This document shows, in pieces, positions 1 to 12,099 of a DNA stretch of 64,000 bases. The stretch is from Liolophura sinensis. Lineage: Eukaryota > Mollusca > Polyplacophora > Chitonida > Chitonidae. A model generated the notes under the pieces. The model was not told the DNA's origin. It saw only the letters and a program-made list of their open reading frames with translations, and ran no database searches. The DNA lies in assembly GCF_032854445.1 (NCBI RefSeq), contig NC_088302.1, forward strand, positions 23,573,788 to 23,637,787, written 5' to 3'. Made by a program: the position numbers and the translations under genes. Position 1 is the first letter of the stretch. Each line of letters starts with the position of its first letter.

Positions 1-122
1 ACGTACGGCCGGAGAGGAAGCCAGTATGAGCTGGACTTGAATTCACAGCGACCGCATTGGTGAGAGACTGCTAGGTCATTAGGCTGCGCTAGCGCGCTAA
101 GCAATTGAGCCACGCAGGCCCA
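1..122 (-). mobile_element. SINE family 1, head fragment cut by the window edge
   Basis: The minus strand reads as the tRNA-like head and adjoining body of the commonest SINE here: gggcctgcgtggctcaat, gcgctagcgcag, then a box B-like gtgaattcaagtccagct. Body and tail continue off the left edge. It is about 90% alike by eye to the copies at 5465 and 48448. Confidence 0.85.
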
Positions 123-261
123 GCGACATAACATATACAGAATTTTGAAACTGAAGTTTCACTGCTCTGCCTTCAGCTATATAATTCAGTTGACAGTCAG
201 CGAAAGCTAGGACAATTATTATTATTATTATTACAAGCCTAGATATAACAGATTGTATTTA

Positions 262-342
262 ATCATCATCATCATTATCATCATCATCATCTCCACCACC
301 ACCATCATCACCATCATCATCATCATCTTCTTCATCATCATC
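262..342. repeat. ATC/GAT trinucleotide microsatellite
   Basis: About 80 bp of atc, acc and ttc triplets. On the minus strand it is the first intronic sequence after the donor of the CA10-like exon, starting within the donor hexamer. Confidence 0.9.
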
Positions 343-346
343 GTAC

Positions 347-483
347 CTGGTAGCCCTCAATGGACAATTTCTTCAGAGTGGGGTCAAACAACAGATGTTT
401 GGGGTCAATGTCAATCGGGGACTGAAGCTTGCCGTCGTTGCACAATCGCCACTCGGTGTTAAGCCGGCCCCAGTAAGCTGGTC
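347..483 (-). CDS. CA10-like: Carbonic anhydrase-related protein (CA10/CA11-like), internal exon
   Basis: This 137-nt exon on the minus strand encodes about 45 residues, including YWGRLNTEW, LCNDGKLQSPIDID and LFDPTLKKL. From family knowledge these match the start of the CA-like domain of carbonic anhydrase-related proteins X/XI, which have the pattern WG..N..W.LC..GK.QSP and a following FDP.L. These are secreted or surface proteins that lack zinc catalysis and, in vertebrates, bind neurexins. The exon is bounded by an acceptor (ccgtcttcacag, AG at 484-485) and a donor (CAG then GTACGA, 341-346). It enters after the first base of a Gly codon and ends in phase 0. That entry phase matches the exit of the exon at 2819-2866. 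The remaining exons, with the rest of the domain, should lie off the left edge. Simple repeats sit within about 20 nt of both splice sites. Confidence 0.9.
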
Positions 484-500
484 CTGTGAAGACGGAAAGT

Positions 501-540
501 GAGTGATTGATTGATTGATTGATTGAGTGATTGATTGATT
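501..540. repeat. TGAT tetranucleotide microsatellite
   Basis: Ten near-perfect units of tgat. It lies 17 nt upstream, in the minus-strand sense, of the exon start at 483, so it forms the branch-point region of that intron. Confidence 0.9.
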
Positions 541-2818
541 TCACATGTATTTAACGCGATACTCAAGAATGTTTCACTTAAACGACGACGGTAAGGTTTA
601 CCAGAAAGACATCAGAGTGACTTGAGTGGAGCTACAGTGTGACAAATATCCCGACAAACAAATCTCCACAGGTAGACCATAGGTGTATTCGAGCCCGCGA
701 CCTCATTGATCAAGGGTGGATCGGGTGCTGCACAACCGAGGCATTAGCTTAATTAGCATCATTGATATTTCGTCAGTGACTTATGCTATTTTCATATACT
801 ATACATACTCTAACAAAAACTATTCAGACTGATTATAGTAAAATAAACTTTGCCGTCTGTATGTCTATTTTTGAGAAAATGTTTTGTTTGCATTTAAACT
901 CGCCCTAATCCATATCTTCGGAACTTGTACATGACAAGGCAATCAGCACTGTATCGGAATAAATGGGTAACAACGGACAGTTTCTTTATAGACCGGAAAC
1001 TCTGGAGCAACCCCTGAAAATCGTCAATTCTCCAGGCAGTTGTAACGTAATGAATCATGAATGGTTGTTGTTTCGATACACGCAACAGCAAAAATTAAAT
1101 CTGATCAGAGAAAAAAAAAAGCGTAATTTGATATTCAATTTCACGTAACGTCAAGTTTATCAAGCACATTGACATGTGCTGTCTCAGACAGGCGATTAGA
1201 AAGGAATAAATACTGGATGTTGGGGAAAAAATGAATTATTCTGTTATTCGTAAGTCTTGTAGATTGACTCTTTAAGTCTGTCACTTTCAAATAGGCTTTG
1301 GGAAAAATGACAATACACTTAAGGCGTCACGTCTGGGTCCAAAGCAATTTGTTCTTCCTGTTTCATGACACTTCAAAGATTGACCGTCATTTCTCGACGC
1401 AGAAAATTTACTGTCACAACGAAGGACTCGCTTGGTGGCACAATTTACATGATGGATTGTCCAAATTTACTTTCCACAACGAAGACCACAGTCATCTGGT
1501 TTAAAAGGTCTGCTGCACTCAGACAATGCCATTCGAAGGTTATTTAGGGCTTGTGCAAAACATTTATAACCTGACGATGTATTCGCGCTGTATATGAAAT
1601 GTACCATCGCTAAACCGCCAGCAAAGCGAGTGGAAAGATAGCGCTCAGTGACATCCTTTACACAAAATAATGGCAATCAGTGTAGAAAAAAGCACATTTG
1701 AGGTCGAGGTCAAAATGTGGTAATATTCATGTTTGCTCTAACTTCGTAGAACGGGTTGTATTTCTGACAAGCGATGTGACAAAAATGAGAATAACTGAAA
1801 TATAATTAAGTTTTTTAGATTGACGACTGTCTCAGGTCATATCTCATATCTAATTGACGTTACTGCCCAAACGTGTGCTGTTGTCTTACAGAAAAAAGCG
1901 TTGGCATTTCATTCAACCATATAGCATCTCACTTGTGAGGTAATGGGTTCAAATCCCTCTCTCGCAACTTATGAACAGAAGCTCATTATAATAATTTGTG
2001 AGTCATTGATTTACATAATGTATAGTTATACGACTCCCCACTCTCTCACACCCAATCACTAAGAAGTGTTAATCGTATAAACACAATATCAATAAATTTT
2101 CATGGACGGTTCCTGACTTATTTAGAAATTTAATAGATTCACATATATTTTTCATTGTAGGCTTTTTCCGGAATTGCATCATTAAAATTGTTACAGGGGT
2201 TAGATGCAAAAGACATCAGCATAATACGACCTACATAAGTAGAAAATCTATCAACTTGTATATATTTAATCGAAGAGGAACAAGGCTGGTCTCCCGGAAG
2301 ATAAATACCTCCTGGCAGTCTGTTCTTCTCTGGGATATGGATGTTCGAAATGGGTTAATGATTGGGGGATAACACCATATTGGCCGTATATCATCCATAT
2401 CGTGAGAATGCATAGCTGACAATTATACCGAACACACGAGGTTAGGACATTACACATGGACAAAACATGTACACTGTAAAAGGTGACATCATGTTTTGAT
2501 GTGCATACAAAATTTTAGAGTTTCTGAACATCTTCACAGAACCTCCATCGTATTTTGTTGCAGTGTATGAAGGTCACACGCCGTTATTTAGGGTCAGTTT
2601 GAAAATGGATATCAATTGTCCATCCCCCAACAGACATCAAGCTGAAGGGTAGTCCAGTGAGACATGTCTGTAACGTTATTAGGCGCAATTTTTTCAATAA
2701 AATCACGTCAGTTTTCACAAAGTAATACGGTGGGTAGATTTTTTCTGAATATTTGACAAAATGTCCACCATGTTAAATAAATGCAGTCTAGCAAGCATGA
2801 AAAGTCTGCTGCACATAC
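541..2818. other. Intron of the CA10-like gene; no other gene seen
   Basis: AT-rich sequence without a supportable exon. Two short stretches resemble RNA polymerase III box B (minus strand about 680-700, gaggtcgcgggctcgaat; plus strand about 1945-1965, gggttcaaatccct). They are probably worn SINE heads, not tRNA genes, since no cloverleaf could be drawn around them. Confidence 0.5.
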
Positions 2819-2866
2819 CTGAGATTCCGTGGTAAGTCCACCAGTCCATCCACAAAGAGGCTTCCC
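2819..2866 (-). CDS. CA10-like: Carbonic anhydrase-related protein (CA10/CA11-like), N-terminal exon
   Basis: This 48-nt exon encodes EASLWMDWWTYHGIS plus split codons at both ends. The WW.Y segment corresponds to the WWAYKEV stretch at the start of mature CA10/CA11. The acceptor is ttatttcag (AG at 2867-2868) and the donor is CAG then GTATGT (2813-2818). The exit phase (one base, G) joins the GA that opens the exon at 347-483, giving an uninterrupted reading from WWTYHGIS through GPAYWG. The intron between the two exons is about 2.3 kb. The exon containing the start codon and signal peptide must lie at a higher coordinate and was not identified. Confidence comes from exact phase compatibility and the shared family pattern rather than from length. 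Confidence 0.85.
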
Positions 2867-3747
2867 CTGAAATAACATGAAAAGAAATGTAAAGAAAGGG
2901 TAAGCTTGATTCATGAATTTTGTACTCAGTTAGACAAGAGCTAACTGCAAGTTTCAGGCTGTACGCATAATCAACGGTGTCTAACTCATATATCTTTACC
3001 TGGGTATGTAAGTTAGAGGAAATGGCACAAAACCAGCCGTTAGGCACCAGGCAATTTTTTATCCGATAATGCATCGAAAGAAAGCTAGGATTTAACCCAC
3101 GACCTCACAGCTGACTACATACTACGCTACCTTGAACTCTTTTATCGATAAAGGTAGAAAAATGTCCAACTGTATCATGTGACCTGTCAAAAAAGTTAGG
3201 CACCTATTGCAGGATTACATTTAGCATAACATGGGCGACTGAAAAGATTCATAGTAAGTGTTTTACACTAGATGAACGATGAAGAAAATTGAGAAGCTGA
3301 ACGTTTGTGAACTTGAGAAGTTATTACAGGAGAGATGTGTCATTTGTGCTTCTGGGACAGGGTGAGACAGGTGATCGGTAAATTAATGTCAACAAAGATT
3401 GTCTAACATTTTTCTCAAGTCACATGACAGAGAACTCCCCCAGTTGGGAATCTTTCCCGCCTCCATATGGGCCAAAGTTGTGAAGTCTTTGGAGCATTCC
3501 TGCCTTTGTGCTGACTTTTTAGACTGGTAACGTGGTACTTATGCATTCTAAAAGATAATGGCCAGTTTGGCTTATGGCAGACTCACCAATGAACGGAGAA
3601 ATGTACCCCATTACTATAGTAAGTTTAGTATAACCCTGTGCACATAACCTAAAGTTGTATTGCATTGTATTCTGTTGATAGTGTAATTGATTGGTTAACA
3701 ATGCAATCCATATTGACGTTCTTGGTGAATCAAATAACAAGATTTTT
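2867..3747. other. Gene-free stretch upstream of the CA10-like exon
   Basis: Presumed intron of the CA10-like gene. I looked for a signal-peptide exon ending in phase 1 on the minus strand and found none I could defend. A box B-like motif near 3090 on the minus strand suggests an old SINE head. Confidence 0.4.
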
Positions 3748-3816
3748 CGTGTATTTATTTATTTATTTATTTATTTATCCCATTGGTGTTTTACGCAATA
3801 CTCAAGAATATTTCAC

Positions 3817-3856
<40 letters not shown>

Positions 3857-3960
3857 GCGACCAGCATTATAGTTAGCCCGAGACATCACTCTAAGGGTGG
3901 ATTATGTATACTGAAACGCGGGAACCGCTTGCCACCCTTGTGATCTACACCTAGCCCCAT
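3748..3960 (-). mobile_element. SINE family 1, 5'-truncated, interrupted by (TA)n
   Basis: The tail (gtgttttacgcaatactc, aatatttcactt) is preceded on the plus strand by TTTA units. The body (cgcgaccagcattatag) follows after about 34 bp of TA repeats that replace the usual cttatacgacgg junction. The remaining body is degenerate. Confidence 0.75.
3820..3855. repeat. (TA)n microsatellite
   Basis: An uninterrupted run of TA dinucleotides inside a SINE copy, at the site where intact copies read cacttatacgacgg. Confidence 0.9.
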
Positions 3961-5464
3961 ATTAAAAGATCAAAACCGGACAGAACCCGGGGGGAACACT
4001 CGACCCTCGAGGTTTGGAGACTTTTTCATGTGTTATTCAACAATTTTAACTTGTTCACAACAAATTAAGACTTTATGGCGCGGGAAACCGCATCCATGCA
4101 TCTCACTTGGAAACATTCAGTGAAACAAGGCGCTGGGGTTCGATTTCCAGTAGCCTTTCACCCAGCATATTGTGAGTTCTAATCCACATCTCGGTGTAAA
4201 AACTGCGGCTTAATGTTCACATGTTGAATGCAGACATAATGAGCTAAGTAGCCCAAATAACAGCATGTTTTCACAGCCTGTTAATGTGATTCTCAATCAT
4301 CAGCCTGACTGCCATCGTTTAAATGAAATATTATTAATTAAGTTAAACCCTAATAAAATCAATGACTAATTCCAGTTTTATCGCAAAAGTGAAATCGTCT
4401 TGAATACAGCGTGAAAACAAATATCATGGATAAGAGAAAATGTGGAGGTCAGATGCTAATATCGTTGCTCATAGTAGAGCATTTCCATATAGTGTTCTGC
4501 AGGTCACTGGATTTTGATCGCCAGCTAATCTGTCTGCGCTGTATAGCTCTAGGTGTTAATTTATGTGAGGGGATAATACGACTGGGGCTAATCTGATTCA
4601 GGTCAGTCCGGGCACAGGGTCAACGTAGAGCATGGCCTTGGGGGGAACGCATCCTCGGGACCCTCACTGATCACCTGACCTCCTCGCCTTGTCATATGCA
4701 TATTTAGTAGCTAATAAATATTCATGTCCGCTGTTGTATTTCACACGTATTGTCCATTGTACATTCGGTACGATTTCTCATTATTTCTCGGTGAACTTCT
4801 CTTGATAAATAGGCTCAATACACTCTTAGAAAATTACAGAATGAAATACTATAAAATTTAAAGTTGCCCAAAATTTTTATGTATGCTTTTTAGTGGGGCG
4901 GGGGGGGGGGGTGTGGTTTATCGATGATAAAGGCTTTTTTCCTAACTCAAGTTTACTAACTACGGGGTGTTTAATCACTTGAATATGAACTGAGAACCTG
5001 AATCATTGATCAACTTTGGCAATTTGTAAGACAAATCAGTCAGCCTCTGGTGTGTCCAAAGATTACATACCTCAAGCGGCATGTGAAAATTCCTTTTCTT
5101 ACAAAGATGCTTCCTTGCAGAGTGGGCACTTGCTGGATCATTCGCAGAAACTGATCGGCCTGTTAACCAATGATGCAATATAGGCTACCGTTCAAAGTAA
5201 GCTGTAATTCAGAACGCACTGTATCTGAGGCTGACTAGTGACAAAGTAACATATGATAGCTGTTCGAGAGGCATTGGCTCAAGTTAATCTTGGAGACCAC
5301 GAAATTCCCTCTCTTTCACAGGCTTTGAGCATTGGTGACATTAAAACCTCTCGTAAGACAATTTAGGTCGCATTACATGAAGTTCCTTGGATATCAAATA
5401 CCTTCCGCCGATATGACATACAACTGTGTACGCCACAAGTCGGTCACTCACTTGCCAAAGGTGC
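3961..5464. other. Gene-free stretch with a possible SINE relic
   Basis: No exon is supportable. Between about 4130 and 4365 the plus strand has a box B-like ggggttcgatttcc and later a worn tail (catcgtttaaatgaaata), suggesting an old SINE. A G-run lies at about 4893-4911. Confidence 0.35.
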
Positions 5465-5735
5465 GGGGCCTCCGTGGCTCAGTTGGTTAGCGCGCTAGCG
5501 CAGCGCAATGACCCAGGAGTCTCTCACCCATGGGGTCGCTGTGAGTTCAAGTCCAGCTCATGCTGGCTTCCTCTAGGGCCGTACGCGGGAAGGTCTGGCA
5601 GCAACCTGCGGATGGTCGTGGATTTCCCCCGGGCTCTGCCCGGTTTCCACCCACCATAATGCTGGTCGCCGTCGTATAAGTGAAATATTCTTGAGTACGG
5701 CGTAAAACACCAATCAAATAAATAAATAAATAAAA
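5465..5735 (+). mobile_element. SINE family 1, full-length copy
   Basis: A complete copy. It has a tRNA-like head (ggggcctccgtggctcag, box A-like tggctcagttgg, box B-like gagttcaagtcc), a body with gtacgcgggaaggtctgg, a conserved tail (cgtcgtataagtgaaata, ttcttgagtacggcgtaa) and a 3' (AAAT)n end. The intact head and (AAAT)n run suggest a fairly young insertion. It serves as the reference copy for this window. Family naming (RUDI or Meta-like mollusc SINEs are candidates) would need a database comparison. Confidence 0.92.
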
Positions 5736-7319
5736 TACTTGCCGAAGGTCGGTTGATGAATCCGGGAACTCTGATTTCCAACATCCTTAATCTTATAACA
5801 ATGCAGGTGCTTGAATTGTATTAACTTTCCAAACATATAATAATTGCTAAATTGAAAGTTTCATGGTTAAGTGATCAATAGGGGCTTAAAGTAATAATCC
5901 TTTTTGGCTCTTTATTGAGACCGTCCAGATCTCTCTCTTCTATCCATGGAGACGTCACACTGCCCCAAATGGATAGCGGAGGTATAACGACCGTGCGCTG
6001 GTCGTTTACAAAGGCGATGAAGAATTACATTTTGTTCGATTTTAACGGCTTATTACCAAGCCTTCGTTGGATAACAAGGGGTCTTGAGACAAGGGTGCAA
6101 ATGGTCCTATATTATAGCGACACTGAGTGACGGTACCCAGTGTGTACAGAGGGTGGTTGAGGATATATATATTTCTACCATGATTGACTTATGAAGGACA
6201 CAGTACCACTTGCTAAGAGCTTTTAAACTCGCTGGAAGATCTATGCGTGAAGGGACACTCAGTGTCATTTTGCATTTCCTCATGACATCTTTGTCAATAA
6301 TAAACGAATGGAAGCCTTTTTGACTGAAACAGGATTGCGCCATGCACCTTGAACAGATTGCGGTTGTATGCTTTGAATACATGTTACTGCTCTGATCGTG
6401 CATATAGTATTTCGTCCAGTCTGGCAGTGTCTCTGCACAGCAGTGTTATACGAAATTCCGGCCTGTAATATGTATACTTTTTGTTTTGGCAAAGCTTCAT
6501 GGCGCCCGCTTAGCAATCGTCATGGATAATACACCCAGGCTTTAGGTATACCCATACGGAGCAATAATAAATTTGACGCCGACTTTCTAGATGATTGATA
6601 TGAGGCTAACGCAGGAACACAACTTGAGGGCGTATTATATACTGTACCACGAAGAACATATTAATACACTTCCCTGCCGTGTTGAAAACGAAGCGTCGAG
6701 TTTCCAGTCTGCCTGTCTTCAGTGGTGAGTGTTGCCAGCATAACGCCATTAGCTCGCCTTTTTTCGTACACACAACATAAATGATCAGTGTCGGGAAGCC
6801 GCTTATCTTGAGATTTAGCCACGAGAATTGAACTCTTTGTTGCTGGGAGCTATACAGAGTAGGCGGCCCTTAAACATCATCCAGCCTTGGGTCTAAGTAC
6901 GACCCACTGTCAAAACATACAAGTATGATTGGATATAACGCGAGAGTCCCGAAGCCACTAAGACTCTAGTGCAAAAGCACCTTTGTATCACAACAGAGAA
7001 CTTTATGTGTTTTCCAAACCGCTGGTACTACAATTATTAGTTGCGTCCGTTCTTCGTGGAAAATTATTGTTGAACGTTTTCCTCATGGGTAGCACATGTA
7101 CTCGTAAGGCAAACGCTTGTCAAGCCCATGCAAATGTACACTCGTTATGCAGCACCAAAGGCTTAAAGGTGATGCAAGCTTTCTGCATTTTACACATTCC
7201 GGTAAAACCCCGTATCAGTCCGCTCGTTTTCGCTCGAAGCGCCTTAAGATAATTTCAAGCCCAAACATCAAATGACATGTCAACATGCTGTTGACTTCCC
7301 TCAACGGGAGCCCTTATCA
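5736..7319. other. Gene-free stretch
   Basis: Several 60-100 codon open stretches exist on both strands, but none shows domain-like composition or paired splice sites. I see nothing specific here. Confidence 0.4.
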
Positions 7320-7960
7320 AGCGCCACATACTTTAATCAAGTGTAACGCATTTACACCAGGCGTAACACACTTACACCAAGGGTAACGCACTTGTACCAA
7401 GTGTAATGCATTTGCACCAAGCACCACACGCTGGCATCGAACGGCACAAGTGGACATCAAACGCCACACACCTGCACCAAACTCCACATATTGGCACCAA
7501 ATGGTACACATTGCATGACACCAAACCCCACAAGCTTGCACCAAACGTCACACACTGAAACCTAATGGCACACGCTTGCAACCAAACGTCACATGTTTGT
7601 ACAAATCGCCATTTCTCGACACCAAATGCTACACTCTTGCACCAAATGACATTCTCTTGCACCAAATGCCATTCTCTTGCACCGAATGCTACATGTTGGT
7701 ACCAAACGCCATTCCTCGACACCAAATGCAACACTCTTGCACCAAGGGCCACTCGCTGGGACCGAACTCCACATGCTCGCACCAATGTTCAAACGTTCGC
7801 ACACTCAATCACACATCCGCACAGAACGCCGCACACTCGCGTCAGTCTTCACATATCCACATCAAACTTCAGATGCCCAAGGGACTAAGCTTAATGCCAA
7901 CAAATCTCAATAGCCGCTCAAAGGTTCACATAAGCGCATGATGCGCCAAACGCCACAAGC
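7320..7960. repeat. Degenerate minisatellite, about 20-22 bp unit
   Basis: About 30 imperfect units of the type caccaaacgccacacact. Units vary in the middle (aaatgc, aaacgc, aactcc) but keep the caccaa core. The repeat opens long reading frames on both strands rich in Cys, His and Trp. I treat these as repeat artefacts because the unit drifts in length and the frames overlap on opposite strands. Confidence 0.85.
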
Positions 7961-8916
7961 CCTGCAGCTCACTTCAGTCGACTCATGTATTTTTAAACGT
8001 CCCGTAAGAATTACATAAGATAATACTTTCAAATGTTGTTTCTGCCCCCGTGCAGCTTTATAAACCATAAAGGCTGGATATCCTACCGCCATGGATAAAC
8101 TGACATAGTGGTCGTCATAATGCTGGCAGAATGCTAACAAATTAGTTCAACAAGAGATTAAAAATTTTAAATTCATGTTTACCATAAGGCCAGAATACCT
8201 GGTAACATGATGTCGTCGAAAGTAATTGGGGGAAAAATCACGAAAACTAGGGTAGAAATGTAAATGTAACGTAGCCGCCTTGTGCACTTGTGGACCTTCA
8301 GTGTACGGCAAGAAAAAACATATAGAATAGTATGCCGACCGTAGAGAGATACAGTTACAATAGGGTGTATCTTGCAATCCCCAGCATCGATAAGAGTCCA
8401 TCAATGAAGACCATTAAGAAAAGTGCCACAGCTTAGCACAGCATTATGTCATGGTATAATATTGGCGTTCCTGCTAGGTTGATAGCGACAGCTTAAAGCT
8501 TATAAAGCACTGTGATTTACGGACTGTATGCTGCAATCATTGTATCGGGTATCAAAGCCGCAAGACCAACATCAGAGTACTGTATCCAGCGTCGATAAGA
8601 GTAGAGGAAATTGCCTCCAATATATGCTGAGTATTTATTAAGGTTCATATAATATTGAGCGTGGTAGAGGAGCCGTGAATGTTACGCTGTCGAATGCTAT
8701 CTATACTAGAAAGAAATTAAGGCAATCGTCCAGCAGAACCTTAATATCATTAACAGGAATGATAAAACTGCAGGCCATATTCGTTATTATCCCATAAGTA
8801 CAATCTACGCCTATTGTTTTATGTAGCAGAAAAACTCGTCCTCGACTGATGGCTGTGTAAACCAAATCTATATGCCTATTGTTTATTACATTTATGATAT
8901 GTCTCAGGACACTTAC
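7961..8916. other. Gene-free stretch 3' of the C1q-like exon
   Basis: The continuation of the exon at 8917-9060 should lie in this direction on the minus strand. A possible acceptor before TACTCTGATGTTGG (near 8578) opens a short frame, but its phase does not fit the upstream exon. A short motif, cagc(a/g)tcgataagagt, occurs twice (8382 and 8587). No exon is called. Confidence 0.35.
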
Positions 8917-9060
8917 CGTTAGCCGTTACGAGAACGTTGGTGTGACATAAGAACATTCCAAATACCAAAGTGTCCTGTAGGGAACGAGCGATGTCCCGGT
9001 ACAAGAAGATCGTCATGATGTACCGTCCAGGTCTGTCGGTGAGGAATATGCCTTCATCCA
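8917..9060 (-). CDS. Probable internal exon, possible C1q-like domain fragment
   Basis: A 144-nt minus-strand exon candidate bounded by acceptor tctgaacatagtcag and donor ACG then GTAAGT (8911-8916). It is open only in the phase 1-1 reading, which gives DEGIFLTDRPGRYIMTIFLY followed by 27 residues ending LVTAN. The spacing G-x-F, G-x-Y-x(5)-F, then a hydrophobic strand with a Cys-His-Thr-Asn turn recalls the middle strands of C1q/TNF-type jelly-roll domains, which are greatly expanded in molluscs. That resemblance is inference; the splice sites and reading frame are what the sequence shows. A minus-strand open stretch upstream (9538-9729, with LELHYRPDGQNLF) could belong to the same gene, but I could not place its borders. 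No flanking exon was confirmed. Confidence 0.45.
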
Positions 9061-12000
9061 CTGACTATGTTCAGAGCCAAAGTTGTAAGTCTATGACGAA
9101 AGGGGACAATGTAAGAGATCAGCCCACAGGGGTTTAGTATCAGTCAACGTGATCTGATTCCATTCAGAAAACGACTGAATTGAAGCCTTCCATTCCTGTG
9201 TCCAGGCATATTCTATTGGAAACGGCCATCGGTATTGGAAACGGTCAAAACTCGACAAGAGTCTTTAAATCCACGGATGGGAAGAGCAGGAGAATTGAGG
9301 TGTAGATAGAAGAGTGTCTGTGCCAAGGAAATTAATGACAATTGAATCAGCGAGCCTGCTGAGCCTTGACAGTGGCTTCATTCAGGTTTCGTCTCCGCGC
9401 CCTCAATGGCCTGAAGATTTCTTTCTGTTGCGTTGCTCGACCAAATTCAAATATTTCACCACGTGAAGCCTGAACAAGGCAAAATTCTGGCTCCCAGCAA
9501 TACGCAGGTCCGTGTTCAAACTATATCTCACATGTCACTATCCACGACGTGTCAACTTGGTCAGCGATAACACTTCAAAGTCTTTAAGATTAAAACTTTC
9601 AGCCCCGTCAAACCTGAACGTCCTGACTGGTACGCTGAAGAGATTCTGTCCGTCCGGTCGATAGTGTAGCTCTAGCAGAGTGACTGCGAAGCACCGTGGA
9701 TCGACCCCCTTACGTGATCCGCCATCCATTAAGTACTCTGGGGCGCGATTCTAGCATCCCCTAACCAGGAGGACTGACCAATGACAAAAGCCGTTTCTCA
9801 GAATCACGGACGGAGAAACGGCAAACCCACGAAGAAGATTTGTGTCTTTCATACATACATGTACGTTTGCGACAACACTTTCTAGCGCTATATAAGCCAC
9901 CACAGCCAGTCAACCGGCTAGCTAACCTTATTCGCTGGGTAGAGAATTACACCAAAATTTATGCAATGCCAAATTCGACATGCCATGTTTGTAATACGCC
10001 CTCACTCTACCCAAAACCTTTTCCCCTTCTCGTTCCCCGCAGTGTTGCATAGCTGGCTGAAAATGGCAGGAATTTCTGTTCTGTTTCGTTTTTGACAAAT
10101 GAGTTAAATTCCCAGAAGGTATGATAAAAACTGCACGGCTGATCCCTGTGAGATTTCGATTCTGCCACTGCTAGTCTATCACACTCTACTCTCTCTCCGT
10201 TTTTGCCCTGATCCGTGGATTCCATACAGCACTACTCCTCTGCCATACGTACAATTCTCGATTTGAGCCTTCTTTTAATTTCTTCCGCACAGGTTGAGTT
10301 GTAAGTGTTACCATGTGGCAGATTTACTCTGTTTAATAATTTAAGCTTGGCTTTTAGCGCCTTAAGTGATAAATGGAGCGTTTTGTTCTTCAGAGAATTA
10401 CTTCAGAAACTCTTGATGTGTAACAACCACCTAAAACAGTATCCTTTTTTGCGACCTTTCACCTTTATCCTGTACGTTCGTCTTAACGTACGAATTCTGG
10501 TCTCGTTGTACGCAAGTGAAAAGTTCATTTATATGGTCGTGTGCTTAATCCAATTGATATAAGCTAAGCATGACGTTAAACAAAAAATAAAAACGGAACA
10601 AAGAAGTCAACATGAACAGTCAAGAACATTTCTCAAGTCAGTTCAAGCCGTGTAACTGTAGAATTTGAGTAACTCTGTTCATGAAGCACATAGGTATTTG
10701 ACAAACTCTGTTGCGTATAACAGCAGAGCATGATGTACTTTTACACAGCTTGGTACCAGTTTGTTTCTGTGATAAATGTTCCCCATTTGTAGGCCAAGAA
10801 AGTGTGCCCCAGAATATATACCTGACCAATGAAGACATCATGTTGACAGGCATGAATGTATAAGTCGCCCCTTTGGCTGTAGACGGTTGGTCGGCTTTGA
10901 TGATAGGTCGCTGTTTGGAAAGTAATTCCTTTTGGCTATTGCTTTACGTCAGAGGATAAGATAGGCCACTTGATGGCTATCAGCAGTTTTAGCTACACCA
11001 GACCGAATCTGCCCATTACCCTACCCACAAACCTAAATACCTTCGTATGTGTAAAACATTATGCCCTACACAATAAATACGCATGACATGTATTTATTAA
11101 AACACGCGCATTAATGTGCAAGCGCCTTGCTGTTTAATTGAACGAAGACGTTTTATCCATAAACACGTTATATGTATATGATGGAACTATAAACTCATAC
11201 ATTTTTGTTAAAGCATAGGCTGGCATCATTTTATAACATAGACGTTTTAAGTAAACCATTTCCAACGTTTCCAAAACATTGGTGTTTTATAGACAACATG
11301 TGACATGTTTACTGGAGTGGCCAAATGGCCGTTTTTATTTCAGCATGTATATGCTTATCAGTTTTTGCTGTGTAAGGCGTAAAATCATAATGCATAAGTA
11401 AAAAAACAGATATCAAACAACACAAATTAACCAAACGAAACAGTCAACTATCAGTATTATTGATCTATGTATCCTTTGATACACAAGAAGACAAAACAAC
11501 CCAATGAATTTAACTCAAACAGTATTTTACCTCAGCTTCACAGTTTTTAAAAATAACTAATTTTTTATGGAGGGATGAGGCGAACATGTTGTGCCTTTAC
11601 CTTATCTCCAAAATCTTCCATGTTGGAACACGAAAATATCTTCAAGCCAAACTTTATCTTGCAGCTCAATTAATCCTTTTCGTGAGGCACCCAGAGACGG
11701 CATGACTTTCGCATTTGGTTTTAATCTTTGACATCAAGAATTGCAGTTCTTTCAGTGAAGCTCGGTGGCTTCTTGTACGTACTAGGCAACCTCTGAAGTC
11801 GTGACAGAATCGTCTGGAGAACGTGTTCTCAGAAACAAGCATGGTTATTCTTCTATTCCTGTTTAATTTCACTTGGCGTTATTATCTGCCCATGCATCTG
11901 CACGCGAATGTTTTCTCGCCATCCTTCTTATCCAGAAACAGGAAGAGTTAACAATGGCGTTTCACACTCAGTCATGAATTTAAACATGGTGTTGGCTTTA

Positions 12001-12099
12001 AAAACAGTCTGCATAAAGGCGTTCCTGCTACAACGTTAAGGCGTGCACATTTAATGCTTGCAGGGAACCTTCGGAGAGAGGTCTGCGAATCACTTCATG
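9061..12099. other. Gene-free stretch
   Basis: Contains the minus-strand open stretch at 9538-9729 with protein-like composition but unresolved borders. From 9800 to 12099 no exon, SINE head or tandem repeat stood out. Near 10568 the words gacgttaaacaaaaaat resemble the tail of SINE family 2. Confidence 0.4.

Noticed and set aside
5466-5550. Possible tRNA gene
   Set aside because: Box A and box B are those of a SINE head; the sequence continues into the SINE body and no acceptor stem closes.
5426-5784. Open frames over the SINE at 5.5 kb, and similar ones at 47545-47775 and 61493-61754
   Set aside because: These are translations of SINE sequence in either direction.
7372-7888. Overlapping open frames of 107-137 codons on both strands
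   Set aside because: Produced by a drifting 21-bp minisatellite; sense and antisense frames are equally long and there is no domain or splice site.
9538-9729. Minus-strand frame with LELHYRPDGQNLF, considered as the exon upstream of 8917-9060
   Set aside because: It ends at a stop before any good donor, and a GTAAGG donor near its start would exclude most of it. Borders could not be fixed, so it is mentioned but not called.
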